From Streptomyces sp. OR43 (GTDB lineage Bacteria; Actinomycetota; Actinomycetes; Streptomycetales; Streptomycetaceae): DNA of 33,164 nucleotides. Below the pieces are notes generated by a model. That model ran no database searches, had not been told where the DNA came from, and saw only the letters and a program-made list of their open reading frames with translations. Below, piece after piece: positions 23,564 through 32,771 of the stretch. Positions within the stretch are counted from its first letter, which is position 1. Each line of letters starts with the position of its first letter. Position numbers and translations under genes: made by a program. The stretch covers positions 272,267 through 305,430 of the forward strand of contig NZ_RDBK01000022.1 of NCBI RefSeq assembly GCF_008042275.1, written 5' to 3'.

Positions 23564-24417
23564 AGACACCCGTCGACGCTCCGGTGGAGCGCCGGTCCGA
23601 GCGCGCGGACCCGGACGACGTGAAAAGCCCGAAGCGCACGGGCAGTACGGGGAAGAAGGCGCGGACAACGGGCCGGATCACCGCCGTCCTGCTCGGCCTC
23701 GCCTCCGCCGCCCTGGGACTGCTCGTCTGGGTCGTTCTCGCCAACAGCGGCATCGAGGGCTTCCCCGGCCCCGTCGCCGTGGGCCGCCGGGCCGGTGAAC
23801 TCATCGCCGACGGCACCCTGTTCGAGGACGCGGGTGCCAGCCTCAAGCGCGTCCTCATCGGCTACGTCCTCGGTGTCGTCCTGGCGGTGCCCGTCGGATT
23901 CGTCATGGGCTGGTACCCCGTCGTCCGCCGGCTGATCGAGCCGTGGCTGCAGTTCTTCCGCATGGTGCCGCCGCTCGCGATCATCCCGCTCGCCATCGTC
24001 CTCATGGGCATCGACGAGACCCCGAAGATCTTCGTCATCTTCCTGGCCTCGTTCCTGTCCTCGGTCGTCTCCACGTTCCAGGGCGTCGTCGCCGTCGACG
24101 TCACTCTCGTCAACGCGGCCCGGGTGCTCGGCGCCCGCGACCCGCAGGTCTTCCTCGGCGTCGTCGTGCCGGCCTCCACCCCCTTCATCCTGGTCGGCAT
24201 GCGGATCGGGCTCGGCGCCTCCTGGGCGACCGTCGTCGCCGCCGAACTCATCGCGGCCCAGGGCGGACTGGGCTTCCGGATGCAGCAGGCACAGCTCTAC
24301 TACGACCTGCCGACCATCTTCGTCCAGCTCATCGCGATCGGCGCGATCGGACTCGCCATGGACCGGCTGCTGCTCGTCGCCGAGCGCAGGCTCACCCACT
24401 GGCAGGAACGGCGGTAA
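23560..24417 (+). CDS. ABC transporter permease, SsuC/TauC type
   Basis: A 285-residue inner-membrane permease. About 40 charged N-terminal residues ([18 protein letters not shown]) lie in the cytoplasm before the first helix near residue 48. The ATPase-coupling loop [25 protein letters not shown] lies near residue 190. It belongs to the sulfonate/taurine/nitrate class, which works as a homodimer with one ATPase and one binding lipoprotein. All three are here in order. The real start is the ATG overlapping the sulfatase stop; a far longer frame upstream is a shadow of the sulfatase. Confidence 0.9.
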   Translation: MKTPVDAPVERRSERADPDDVKSPKRTGSTGKKARTTGRITAVLLGLASAALGLLVWVVLANSGIEGFPGPVAVGRRAGELIADGTLFEDAGASLKRVLIGYVLGVVLAVPVGFVMGWYPVVRRLIEPWLQFFRMVPPLAIIPLAIVLMGIDETPKIFVIFLASFLSSVVSTFQGVVAVDVTLVNAARVLGARDPQVFLGVVVPASTPFILVGMRIGLGASWATVVAAELIAAQGGLGFRMQQAQLYYDLPTIFVQLIAIGAIGLAMDRLLLVAERRLTHWQERR

Positions 24418-24419
24418 CC

Positions 24420-25202
24420 ATGCCCACCATCCAATTCAACGACGTGACACGGGACTTCGCGGTCAAGGACGGCGACTTCCTGGCCCTGGACCGGGTGAAC
24501 CTCGACATCCAGGACGGCGAGTTCGTCACCGTCGTCGGCCCGTCCGGCTGCGGCAAGAGCACCCTGATGAACATCGCCGCCGGACTCCTCGACGCCACCG
24601 AAGGCGAGGTCACCGTGGACGGCGTGGCCGTCCACGGCCCGGCTCCCGAACGGGGCGTCATCTTCCAGCAGTACGCGCTCTTCCCATGGATGACCGTCAC
24701 CGCCAACGTCGAGTACGGCCTCAAGGTCGCGGGCGTCAAGAAGGCGGAGCGCCGGCGCCGGGCCCGCGAGGTCATCGAGCTCGTCGGCCTCACCGACTTC
24801 GCCGACTCGCTGCCCAAGACCCTGTCCGGCGGCATGAAACAGCGCTGCGCCATCGCCCGCGCCTACGCCGTGGACCCCAAGGTCCTCCTCATGGACGAGC
24901 CCTTCGGCGCGCTCGACTCCCTCACCCGGGTCCGTATGCAGGAGTCGCTCCTCGACACCTGGGGCCGCGACCGGCGCACCGTCATGTTCATCACCCACGA
25001 CGTCGACGAGGCGGTCTTCCTCGCCAACCGCGTCGTCGTCATGGCGGCCCGCCCCGGCCGCATCCACACGATCATCCCGGTCACGCTGCCCTATCCCCGT
25101 ACCGAGGAGCAGCGCCTGTCGCCCGGATTCGCCGAACTGCGGGCCCAGGTGTGGCACGCCGTCCACCACCAGCCCGCCCCGCTCGAAGGAATGGTGTCAT
25201 GA
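24420..25202 (+). CDS. ABC transporter ATP-binding protein, SsuB/TauB type
   Basis: A 260-residue ATPase with Walker A GPSGCGKST (40-48), Q-loop FQQYALFPW, signature LSGGMKQR (135-142), Walker B VLLMDEP (155-161), a D-loop and the switch histidine in THDVDEA. This is the standard partner of the adjacent permease. The ATG begins two bases after the permease stop, and the stop overlaps the next start by four bases. Confidence 0.93.
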   Translation: MPTIQFNDVTRDFAVKDGDFLALDRVNLDIQDGEFVTVVGPSGCGKSTLMNIAAGLLDATEGEVTVDGVAVHGPAPERGVIFQQYALFPWMTVTANVEYGLKVAGVKKAERRRRAREVIELVGLTDFADSLPKTLSGGMKQRCAIARAYAVDPKVLLMDEPFGALDSLTRVRMQESLLDTWGRDRRTVMFITHDVDEAVFLANRVVVMAARPGRIHTIIPVTLPYPRTEEQRLSPGFAELRAQVWHAVHHQPAPLEGMVS

Positions 25203-26224
25203 AGTCGATCCCCGCCGTACGCCGCCGAACCGCAGGTCTGCTCATGGCCCTGGCCCTCCTCTCCACCGCCACCGCCTGCGGCGACGACTCCACGGACGCC
25301 GCCGGCGGAGCGCAGAAGGTGAAGTTCGGCTATATCGCCGACTACAGCGGCTCCGTCGCCCTGGCCGTCGCCCAGAAGCAGGGGCTGTGGAAGAAGGCGG
25401 GCATCACCCCCGATCTGAGGGTCTTCACCAACGGCCCGCTCCAGGTCACGGCCCTGGGAACCGGAAGCCTGGACTTCGGCTACCTCGGCCCCGGCGCGCT
25501 GTGGCTGCCGGCCTCCGGCCGCGCCTCCATCGTCTCCGTCAACATGCTCGGCCTCGCCGACCGCGTCATCGCCCGGCCCGGATCCGGCATCGAGAAGCCG
25601 GCCGACCTCAAGGGCAAGAAGGTGGCCGTCGCCGAAGGCACCTCGGGCGACATGATCCTCAACCTCGCGCTGAACGAGGCCGGTCTGAAGCCGGACGACA
25701 TCAAGAAGGTCGCCATGGACGCCTCGACCGTCGTCACGGCGTTCTCCTCCGGGCAGGTCGACGCGGCCGCCACCTGGTACCCGCTGATCGACACGATGAA
25801 GAAGAAGGTCCCCGACCTCAAGGAGATCAGCGAGACGCAGGACTACTACCCCAAGATGACGTTCCCCAACGTGTTCGTCACCCAGCCGAAGCTGGCCTCC
25901 GGCAACCCGGAGCTCGTCAAGAAGGTCACCGGGGTGCTCAAGGAGGCGGGCGACTGGATCGCGGCGCATCCGGAGGAGTCGGAGACGGTCGCAGCCGACT
26001 TCCTGAAGCTGCCGGCCGACCAGCTCAAGGGCTCCACCCAGTACGTGAAGATCCTTCCCTCGGCCGAGCTCACGAAGCTCACCCAGGACGGCACGGTCGA
26101 CGGCTGGTTCGACGAACTGGCCGGCGTCTTCAACCGGATGGGAAAGCTGCCGAAGGCGGGCAAGGCCTCGGACTACTACCTCGGTGACCTGTACACCGCA
26201 GCCGGAAAGGCGGACCGCTCATGA
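25199..26224 (+). CDS. Substrate-binding lipoprotein, SsuA/TauA-like
   Basis: A 341-residue solute-binding protein. The N-terminus has two basic residue clusters, a hydrophobic stretch (LLMALALLS) and a lipobox ending TAC with C26 as lipid anchor. The mature part starts KVKFGYIADYSGSVALAVAQKQGLW (in parts), typical of the NMT1/SsuA fold, and contains DLKGKKVAVAEGTSGD and VDAAATWYP. It would capture a small sulfonate- or sulfate-ester-like ligand outside the membrane. With a sulfatase in the same operon, a sulfate ester is the simplest guess. The start overlaps the ATPase stop. Confidence 0.9.
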   Translation: MKSIPAVRRRTAGLLMALALLSTATACGDDSTDAAGGAQKVKFGYIADYSGSVALAVAQKQGLWKKAGITPDLRVFTNGPLQVTALGTGSLDFGYLGPGALWLPASGRASIVSVNMLGLADRVIARPGSGIEKPADLKGKKVAVAEGTSGDMILNLALNEAGLKPDDIKKVAMDASTVVTAFSSGQVDAAATWYPLIDTMKKKVPDLKEISETQDYYPKMTFPNVFVTQPKLASGNPELVKKVTGVLKEAGDWIAAHPEESETVAADFLKLPADQLKGSTQYVKILPSAELTKLTQDGTVDGWFDELAGVFNRMGKLPKAGKASDYYLGDLYTAAGKADRS

Positions 26225-28488
26225 CCGACGCCTCGCACGAAGACCGCACCATCGCGCCGAGCGCGGTGAGACGGCGTGGACTCCTGGTGGGAGCGGCCGG
26301 CCTGGCCTGCGCCGCCCTCCTGCCGGGCCTCACCGCCACGCAGGCCTCGGCGGCCCCGGCCGGCGCCCCGCTCAAGGTGGCCGCCGGCGGCCGGGCCAAG
26401 GCCACGGTGCTCTGGTGGGGCGGGGGCAGCGCGGAGTTCGCCGCCACCGAACTACGCGACTACCTCCACCGGATCACCGGGGCCCGGCTCCCGCTGCGCG
26501 CCGTCCCCGACCCCGGCGCCGCCCGGCCCGAAGGCGTCACCGGCTTCGTGGCCCTGAGCGCCGGAACCGGCGGAGGGGCCGGGATACCCGAGGCCGGGCT
26601 CGCGGACGCCGGCCGGGAACTCGCCGGCGCGCCGGAGGACTCCTTCACCCTCCTCGGCGACGACACCTGCCTCCTGCTGACCGGCCGGGGCGGCCGGGCG
26701 CCGCTGTACGCCGTCTACGCCCTCCTGGAACGGACCGGCGTACGCTTCTTCGCCCCGGCCCTCCCCGCGTACGAGGGCCATCACGAGCACGTCCCGCACA
26801 CCCGCGTCCTCACCCTCCCCGCCGTGCGCCTCACCGACCGTCCGGGCTCGCAACTGCGGCGCCAGTACGCCGAAGAGGGCTTCAGCCACACCGCGAAGAG
26901 CCTGCCGCCGCTGCTCGACTGGATGGCGAAGAACCGGCTCAACACCTTCGTCTACCCGACCGACTACCTGGGCCTCGGCGTCACCACGTACGACGGTGTC
27001 CGCGGCGTACTGGTCCGTGAGGCCGGCAAGCGCGCGCTGACCATCGAGACCGGGGGCCACGGCTACGACAGCTTCCTGCCGAAGGCCGACTACCCGCAGT
27101 ACTACGCCTCCGGCGGGCCGCTCTTCGACATCTACAACCCCGAGGCCCTGGACGCGTACGTGGCCAAGGTCGTCGCGTTCCTCCGGGAGCGTCCGGAGAT
27201 CACGGTCTTCGACTGCTGGCCGCCGGACGTCGGCGCCTTCCAGAAGCCGATCCTCGACCGCTACGGCAGCCCGGCCAACGCGGAGTCGGTGGTAGTCAAC
27301 GAACTGGTCCGGGTGCTGCGCCGGGAACTGCCCGGGGTCCGGGTCGAACGGATCGCGTACGCCTCCACCGTGCGGCCCCCCGACCCGGAGTACGCGAGCG
27401 ACCCCGAGGTCATCGTGGACTTCGCCCCGTACTCCCGGAACTACGACGGGCACCTCGGCGATCCCGCGATCGGCGCGAACGTCTCCTTCGCGAACAACTT
27501 GCGCGCCTGGCGCGCCACACACCGGGGCCCGCTCGCGATGTACGAGTACTACCGGCGCTACCGCTGGCGCAGCCTGCCGGTCCACCCGCTCGCCACCATC
27601 GCGGGCGACGCCGGCTTCGAGGCGGGCCTCGGGATCAACGGCTACGGGATGTACAGCGAGCCGGGCGACTGGATCACGTACGAACACGTCCAGAACCTGT
27701 TCGCCGCGCTGGCCTGGGACAGCACCCTGGACGCCGGCGCGTACCTCGACGGCTACCTCCGGGCGCGCTTCGGCGCCGGTGCCGCGGCGGCGATGGGGCG
27801 CTACTACGACCTCACGCGTTTCGACCCGGACACCCACGGACCGGCCGTACTCACCACGAGCTACACCCAGGCACGGGCCGCGCTCCAGGAGGCCGCCGGG
27901 CAGGTGACCGGGGCCGCGCCCCGCACCCTGCTCGACCGGCTGACCCGGAACCTCGACATCGCCTTGGCCGATATGAGGGTCGGCCTGGCTCCGGCCGGCA
28001 GCACCGAACTCGACGCGGCCCGGCAGGAGTACCGGGCCCTCGTGCACCGCAACCGGTTCACCGGCGTCTGCCTGCCCCACATGCAGGCCTGGTGGCGGTG
28101 GAACGGCCCGCAGGGCCAGGCACCGTACGACGACGCGCGGATCCGTCAGACGGTCGTCGACACCTACGCGAGCCCGGCGGCGGGCTTCGGTAACCCGGGC
28201 CTCCTGGCGCTCGAACCGGCCGGTGACTCCGTGCCGCTGGACGTGGAGGCCCAGGACGTCGACTTCACCGGCCACACCGTCCACTGGTCGGCCACCGCGC
28301 CGGACGGCGTGCTCGTGGAACCCGCCCGCGGCACGCTGACGGTGCGGGGGACCCGGGGCGGGGTCCAGCGGGTGGCCGTGCGGGCCACCGCCGACGCGGT
28401 GCCCGGCACCGGCCGGATCACGCTGGACTTCCGGCTGGCCGACGGGACCCGGCTGGTCCCCGCCGACGTGGAGGCCGTCGTCGGCTGA
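26221..28488 (+). CDS. Tat-exported DUF4838-like protein, alpha-glucuronidase-related
   Basis: A 755-residue secreted protein. A twin-arginine signal (RRRGLLVGAAG, residues 17-27) ends at ASA near residue 44. An N-terminal domain with the pattern AATELRDYLHRITGARLPL resembles the domain before GH67 alpha-glucuronidases. A TIM-barrel-like middle (around EITVFDCWPPDVGAF and YEYYRRYRW) matches my memory of DUF4838. A small beta domain closes the C-terminus. The catalytic residues are not known to me. The four-base overlap with the binding protein ties it to the importer, so it probably releases or trims the ligand outside the cell. Tat export suggests folding or a cofactor in the cytoplasm first. 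Confidence 0.8.
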   Translation: MTDASHEDRTIAPSAVRRRGLLVGAAGLACAALLPGLTATQASAAPAGAPLKVAAGGRAKATVLWWGGGSAEFAATELRDYLHRITGARLPLRAVPDPGAARPEGVTGFVALSAGTGGGAGIPEAGLADAGRELAGAPEDSFTLLGDDTCLLLTGRGGRAPLYAVYALLERTGVRFFAPALPAYEGHHEHVPHTRVLTLPAVRLTDRPGSQLRRQYAEEGFSHTAKSLPPLLDWMAKNRLNTFVYPTDYLGLGVTTYDGVRGVLVREAGKRALTIETGGHGYDSFLPKADYPQYYASGGPLFDIYNPEALDAYVAKVVAFLRERPEITVFDCWPPDVGAFQKPILDRYGSPANAESVVVNELVRVLRRELPGVRVERIAYASTVRPPDPEYASDPEVIVDFAPYSRNYDGHLGDPAIGANVSFANNLRAWRATHRGPLAMYEYYRRYRWRSLPVHPLATIAGDAGFEAGLGINGYGMYSEPGDWITYEHVQNLFAALAWDSTLDAGAYLDGYLRARFGAGAAAAMGRYYDLTRFDPDTHGPAVLTTSYTQARAALQEAAGQVTGAAPRTLLDRLTRNLDIALADMRVGLAPAGSTELDAARQEYRALVHRNRFTGVCLPHMQAWWRWNGPQGQAPYDDARIRQTVVDTYASPAAGFGNPGLLALEPAGDSVPLDVEAQDVDFTGHTVHWSATAPDGVLVEPARGTLTVRGTRGGVQRVAVRATADAVPGTGRITLDFRLADGTRLVPADVEAVVG

Positions 28489-28565
28489 ACCAACCCCACG
28501 GCTCACCACGACCGGTCGCACAGCCCACGGAACCGCACCACGAGCACTCCAGCGAAAGGGCGTTC

Positions 28566-31500
28566 ATGACGAAACACCCCCACCGGCCGCGCGCGTTACA
28601 ACGACGCGCCGCCGTCGTCGGCGGCCTGGCGACCGGCCTCGTGCTGTCCCTCGCCTCACCGCTGCCGGTCTCCGCGCACACCGCGGAGCCGGCGGCGGCA
28701 CCCACCGCCATGGCCACCACCCACCGCTTCCCGGGCAACGACAACCGCCCCCACGTCGTTGCGTGGGACGAGAAGTCCCTGAAGGTCGACGGAGAGCGGC
28801 TGGTCGTGTGGTCCGGCGAGTTCCACTACTGGCGGCTGCCGAGCCCCGACCAGTGGCGCGACGTCCTGCAGAAGCTCAAGGCATCGGGCTTCAACGCCGT
28901 GTCGCTGTACTTCTTCTGGGGCTACCACTCCAGCGCGCCGGGCTCCTACGACTTCACCGGCGTCCGCGACATCGACCGGCTCCTCACCATGGCCGAGCAG
29001 GAGGGCCTCTACGTCATCGCGCGCCCCGGGCCGTACATCAACGCCGAAGTGAGCATGGGCGGTCTGCCGCCCTACATGAGTACGTACGCGGGCGAGCAGC
29101 GCACGGCCGATCCGCAGAACCTGGCCGCCGACCTGGAGTGGCTGAAGGCCGTCAACGGCATCATCGGCAGGCACCAGATCACCGACGGCGGCGGCAGCGT
29201 CATCGCCTACCAGGTCGAGAACGAGCAGGTCGACAACGCGCCCCAGCACATCGACTACATCGAGAAGCTGCAGGGCGCCGTCGTCGAACAGGGCATCACC
29301 GTCCCGTTGTTCCACAACGACTACGGCAACGGTCACGGCTGGAACGTGCCCGGCGGCCCCGGCGGGTCCCAACTGGACCTCTACGCCGTCGACACGTATC
29401 CGCTGGGCTTCGACTGCGCGGGCGGGCGGGGACAGCTGAGCGACTACGAGTCCCGGGTCCGCGGCTACTCGCCCGGCACGCCCGTCTTCATCGCAGAGGG
29501 TCAGGGCGGCGCGTTCACGGCCTGGGGCCGCGACTTCCAGGCGAGCGACTGCGCGAAGTTCACCGACGCCGCGTTCACCCGCCAGTTCGCCGTGAACAAC
29601 CTCGCCAACGGGGCGACCCTGTTCAACTCCTATATGGAGTACGGCGGTACCAACTGGGGCTGGACCGGCGACCCCGGCTCCGGATTCACCTCCTACGACT
29701 ACGGGGCGGCGATATCCGAGAACCGTACGATCACCCCGAACCTCGCCGTCCAGAAGGAGTTCGGCTACCTGCAGCACGCGGTGAAGCCGATCGCCTCCGC
29801 CGGCGCCGTCACCGCCCCGCCGGTCACCGCCACGGGCGGCGGCCCCGTCAAGTCCCAGCAGCGCCTGTCCACCGAGGACGCGGCCGGCACCTCCGTCTCG
29901 GGCCACGGCATGCGGCTGATCACGCTGCGGCACCCCGACTCCAACGACACCACGACCAGCCGCGTCACCTTCCCCCTGGACCTGGCCACCACGGCCCCGT
30001 CGACCGCGGAGTACCCGCGCGTTCCCCAGAAGCCGGGCACCGCGATCACCGTCGACGGCCGTGATGCCACGACCCTCGTCGCGGACTACGCCTTCGGACC
30101 GCACCGGCTCGTCTACTCGACCTCACAGGTGCTCACCCAGCTGAACGCCGGCCGCGATCTGCTCGTCCTCGACGGTGCGAGGGGCACCGACGGCGAGACC
30201 GTGCTGCGCTACGCGGAGAAGCCGGAGGTCACCACCCTGGACGGGGCGCCGGTGGAAAGCACCTGGGACCCGGAGCGCAAGGACCTGCGGATCAACTACG
30301 TGCACGACGGCACCCGGACCGTACGCGTCTCGGGCGGCGGCCGGGTCCTCACCCTCGTGATCTCCGACCGGCAAGCCGTCGCCGGCACCTGGCAGCTCGA
30401 CGCCGGGGGCGTCGAGGTCCTGGTCGTCGGGCCGGAACTCGCCCGTACCGCCCGGGTCACAGGCACCCGGCTGGAGCTGACCGGCGACACCCGGAAGGCC
30501 GGACGGCTGCGTGTCTTCGCCCCCGCCGGCGTCACCACCCTCGCGTGGAACCACCGCCTTCTGCGGACGGTCCGGGACGCGGCGGGAGCGCTCGTCGCCG
30601 ATCTGCCCGGCCCCGCGGACGTGGCGCTGCCGGTCCTGGACACCTGGCGCACCGCCGAGTCCGACCCGGAACGAACGACCGCGTTCGACGACTCGGGCTG
30701 GACGAAGGCGGACCGGACCGCGGCCGCCAACCCGCGCCACGGACCCGGCGCGGTCTCCGGCGTCGTACTGGACACGGACGAGTACGGATTCCACGAGGGC
30801 GACACCTGGTACCGCGGCCACTACACACCGGCCGCCGAGGGCGCCTCGGTCAAGGTCACGGTGAAGACCGGGACCGCAGGCCACGCCCTGGTCTGGCTGA
30901 ACGGCCACTACCTCGGCGCCCAGGGCGACGGCACCGCCACCCATACGGTCCCGGCGGGACTGACGGTGCCGGGCAAGCCCGCCGTACTGGCGGTCCTCGT
31001 ACGGAACATGGGCCAGTACGAGGACTGGAGTTCCGACGGCCGTTCCAAGGGCGGACGCGGCCTGGCCGACGTCGACATCGCCGGAGCGGGCCGGGTCGAC
31101 TGGCGGATCCAGGGTGCCCTCGACGGCCCGGACCCCGCCGACACCGCCCGCGGTCTCTACAACAACGGTGGTCTGTACGGAGAGCGCATGGGCTGGCACC
31201 TGCCGGGCGCACCGGACGCGTCCTGGGAGCGGACCGGCGCCCTCAAGAGCGACCGCCCGGGTGTGCGGTGGTACCGCGCCACCGCCCGGCTGAACCTGCC
31301 CAGGGGAGCGGACACGGCGGTCGCCCTGCGGATCGACGATGACAGCGCGAAGGCGGACAAGTACCGCGTCCAGCTCTTCGTCAACGGCTGGAACACCGGG
31401 CAGTACGTGAACAACGTCGGTCCGCAGAAGGAGTTCGTCATCCCCGCCGGCTTCCTGAAGGCGCAGGGCGACAACACCATCGCGCTGGCGGTCACCGCCG

Positions 31501-31628
31501 AACAGCCCGGTGTCGGACCCGACTCGGTCGAGCTGGTGAACCAGGGCACCGTGCTGGGAGGAGTCGCGGGTACGCAGAACACGGCACCCGGCTACGCGGC
31601 TGTCGCCGCACGGCGCGCCGCGCGGTAA
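28566..31628 (+). CDS. Secreted GH35 beta-galactosidase
   Basis: A 1020-residue glycoside hydrolase. The signal peptide ends near residue 37 (PVSA) and carries an RR pair, so Sec or Tat export are both possible. The GH35 barrel shows LYFFWGYHS and ARPGPYINAEV, with the acid/base E220 in QVENEQ and the nucleophile E311 in FIAEGQGGAF. The family YGGTNWGW follows. Later beta domains include galactose-binding-like jelly rolls (TWYRGHYTPAAEG and WYRATARLNLPRG). It starts 77 bases after the DUF4838 gene with GAAAGGG upstream, so it may be read through from the sulfatase operon. It would remove terminal beta-linked galactose from a glycan outside the cell. Confidence 0.93.
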   Translation: MTKHPHRPRALQRRAAVVGGLATGLVLSLASPLPVSAHTAEPAAAPTAMATTHRFPGNDNRPHVVAWDEKSLKVDGERLVVWSGEFHYWRLPSPDQWRDVLQKLKASGFNAVSLYFFWGYHSSAPGSYDFTGVRDIDRLLTMAEQEGLYVIARPGPYINAEVSMGGLPPYMSTYAGEQRTADPQNLAADLEWLKAVNGIIGRHQITDGGGSVIAYQVENEQVDNAPQHIDYIEKLQGAVVEQGITVPLFHNDYGNGHGWNVPGGPGGSQLDLYAVDTYPLGFDCAGGRGQLSDYESRVRGYSPGTPVFIAEGQGGAFTAWGRDFQASDCAKFTDAAFTRQFAVNNLANGATLFNSYMEYGGTNWGWTGDPGSGFTSYDYGAAISENRTITPNLAVQKEFGYLQHAVKPIASAGAVTAPPVTATGGGPVKSQQRLSTEDAAGTSVSGHGMRLITLRHPDSNDTTTSRVTFPLDLATTAPSTAEYPRVPQKPGTAITVDGRDATTLVADYAFGPHRLVYSTSQVLTQLNAGRDLLVLDGARGTDGETVLRYAEKPEVTTLDGAPVESTWDPERKDLRINYVHDGTRTVRVSGGGRVLTLVISDRQAVAGTWQLDAGGVEVLVVGPELARTARVTGTRLELTGDTRKAGRLRVFAPAGVTTLAWNHRLLRTVRDAAGALVADLPGPADVALPVLDTWRTAESDPERTTAFDDSGWTKADRTAAANPRHGPGAVSGVVLDTDEYGFHEGDTWYRGHYTPAAEGASVKVTVKTGTAGHALVWLNGHYLGAQGDGTATHTVPAGLTVPGKPAVLAVLVRNMGQYEDWSSDGRSKGGRGLADVDIAGAGRVDWRIQGALDGPDPADTARGLYNNGGLYGERMGWHLPGAPDASWERTGALKSDRPGVRWYRATARLNLPRGADTAVALRIDDDSAKADKYRVQLFVNGWNTGQYVNNVGPQKEFVIPAGFLKAQGDNTIALAVTAEQPGVGPDSVELVNQGTVLGGVAGTQNTAPGYAAVAARRAAR

Positions 31629-31647
31629 CCGGCCCGCAGCCCGCGCC

Positions 31648-31680
31648 GTGCCCGTCCCGACAACCCGTCGGGACGGACAC
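31648..31680. terminator. Strong terminator between the GH35 and FBP genes
   Basis: CCGTCCCGAC (31652-31661) pairs perfectly with GTCGGGACGG (31667-31676) around AACCC. After one mismatch three more pairs (GTG with CAC) extend the stem to 13 bp. It lies between convergent genes and can serve both. Confidence 0.85.
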
Positions 31681-31702
31681 GGCCGGGTCCGCCCCGCCCC
31701 GC

Positions 31703-32197
31703 TCAGCCGAAGAGCTTGGCGACGAACGCCGCGAGATTCGCCTTCGTCCGGTCGATCTGCTCCTCCACGGTCAGCGACTCCTTGAAGCGGGCGCCCGAGG
31801 CCACGGCCTTCTTCCCCCGCACGTAGAGCGAGCAGGCCAGGTCGGTGCACATGTACAGACCGACCGAGTTGCCGTCACGCCCCGCCGGTCCCGCCTTGCG
31901 GGCGGTCTGCAGCGACACCCCGCTGCCCGGGTGCGTGGTCAGACACAGCGAGCACATGCTGCGGTGGAGGAACCCGCGCTGCTGGGAGGGGAAGCGCAGC
32001 GAGATGCCGGTCAGCCGGCCCTCGTGCTCGGTGACGATGTAGCTCCGCCCGGGGGCGGAGAGATCACGCCATCCCAGGAAGTCGAGATCGTCCCATGCCA
32101 GCTCGTCGAGATCGCGGGGCAGCGGCAGACGCCCTGCTTCTCCCTTGGAGCAGTTGACGAACGATGTGCGGATGTCCTGCTCGGTCACGGCCTTCAT
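31703..32197 (-). CDS. FBP/FusB-type treble-clef zinc-finger protein
   Basis: A 164-residue protein of the FBP domain family, related to the EF-G-binding C-terminal domain of the fusidic acid resistance protein FusB. The zinc ligands are in CSLC near residue 82 and CTDLAC near 118. The neighbouring VGLYMCTDLACSLYVRG is the family core. It probably binds translation elongation factor G; resistance itself cannot be inferred. ATG at 32197 is preferred over a 72-codon longer frame because a promoter with a -10 seven bases upstream implies a leaderless mRNA. It is not related to the sulfatase locus. Confidence 0.85.
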   Translation of the reverse strand: MKAVTEQDIRTSFVNCSKGEAGRLPLPRDLDELAWDDLDFLGWRDLSAPGRSYIVTEHEGRLTGISLRFPSQQRGFLHRSMCSLCLTTHPGSGVSLQTARKAGPAGRDGNSVGLYMCTDLACSLYVRGKKAVASGARFKESLTVEEQIDRTKANLAAFVAKLFG

Positions 32198-32204
32198 ACC
32201 GACG

Positions 32205-32234
32205 ACGCTAACGCCGCCTATGAGCCCTAGGCAA
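32205..32234 (-). promoter_or_regulatory. Candidate leaderless promoter of the FBP gene
   Basis: Leftward, TTGCCT (32229-32234) and TAGCGT (32205-32210) are 18 bases apart. The -10 ends seven bases before the ATG at 32197 and no Shine-Dalgarno sequence is present, which supports both the short start and a leaderless transcript. Confidence 0.5.
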
Positions 32235-32238
32235 ATGA

Positions 32239-32700
32239 TTAATGGGTGTAGGGCTGAGGCTGAATGCTTTCGGCGCTCGCTGTGATGCCCCCGGCCGCGA
32301 TGTCCAGCCGGTGCACGGGCGGGTGTGTGATCCCGAGGTCGGGGCGCCAGGCCGCGATGATCTGCGCCGAAGGGTCGAAGAGCGGCGCGGGCAGGTCCTC
32401 GGGCCGGATCCATTGCCAGGTGCTGATGAGATGGGGTTCGGTCACCCGCGCGGTGCCGTCCCCGATGGTCACCAGCGCGGCCATCGTGACCCGGTTGATC
32501 CCGTGGACCGCGTCGTGCAGCATCGCGAAGACCCGCACCTCGCGTTCGGCGGCCGCCAGCCCCGTCTCCTCCCGCAGCTCCCGCACGGCCGCCGCAGCGA
32601 TCGACTCATGCGTCGGATCGACCTTGCCGCCGGGCAGTTCCCAGGTGCCGCTGTGGTGCCGCCCGAGCAGGATCCGCCGCTGCCCGTCCTGCACCAGCAC
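32239..32700 (-). CDS. NUDIX hydrolase, N-terminus disrupted by a 17-bp duplication
   Basis: A 153-residue open part of a NUDIX pyrophosphohydrolase. The Nudix box runs from GGKVDPTHES to REETGL with the REL-x-EE core intact; the spacing between G and the first E is one residue longer than usual. GTG at 32700 is the first in-frame start, but the protein then begins in the middle of the first strand (VLVQDGQRRILLGRH). The natural start looks like ATG at 32780 with GAGGAG five bases upstream. It is out of frame by exactly the 17 bases duplicated at 32738-32771. Without one copy, the reading MDTVPARNSRPPLAQAALGV joins the Nudix frame cleanly. The gene may be inactive, be translated weakly from GTG, or contain a sequencing error. 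Confidence 0.8.
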   Translation of the reverse strand: MLVQDGQRRILLGRHHSGTWELPGGKVDPTHESIAAAAVRELREETGLAAAEREVRVFAMLHDAVHGINRVTMAALVTIGDGTARVTEPHLISTWQWIRPEDLPAPLFDPSAQIIAAWRPDLGITHPPVHRLDIAAGGITASAESIQPQPYTH

Positions 32701-32737
32701 CCCGACACCCAGCGCCGCCTGGGCCAGGGGCGGGCGG

Positions 32738-32771
32738 GAGTTGCGGGCGGGGACGAGTTGCGGGCGGGGAC
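32738..32771. repeat. Perfect 17-bp tandem duplication in the NUDIX gene start
   Basis: GAGTTGCGGGCGGGGAC occurs twice without a gap (32738-32754 and 32755-32771). As 17 is not a multiple of three it shifts the frame between the good start at 32780 and the conserved NUDIX frame. Confidence 0.95.

Noticed and set aside
21887..23668. 593-codon leftward Val/Gly-rich frame opposite the sulfatase
   Set aside because: It mirrors the sulfatase and ends in the control region; no domain is present.
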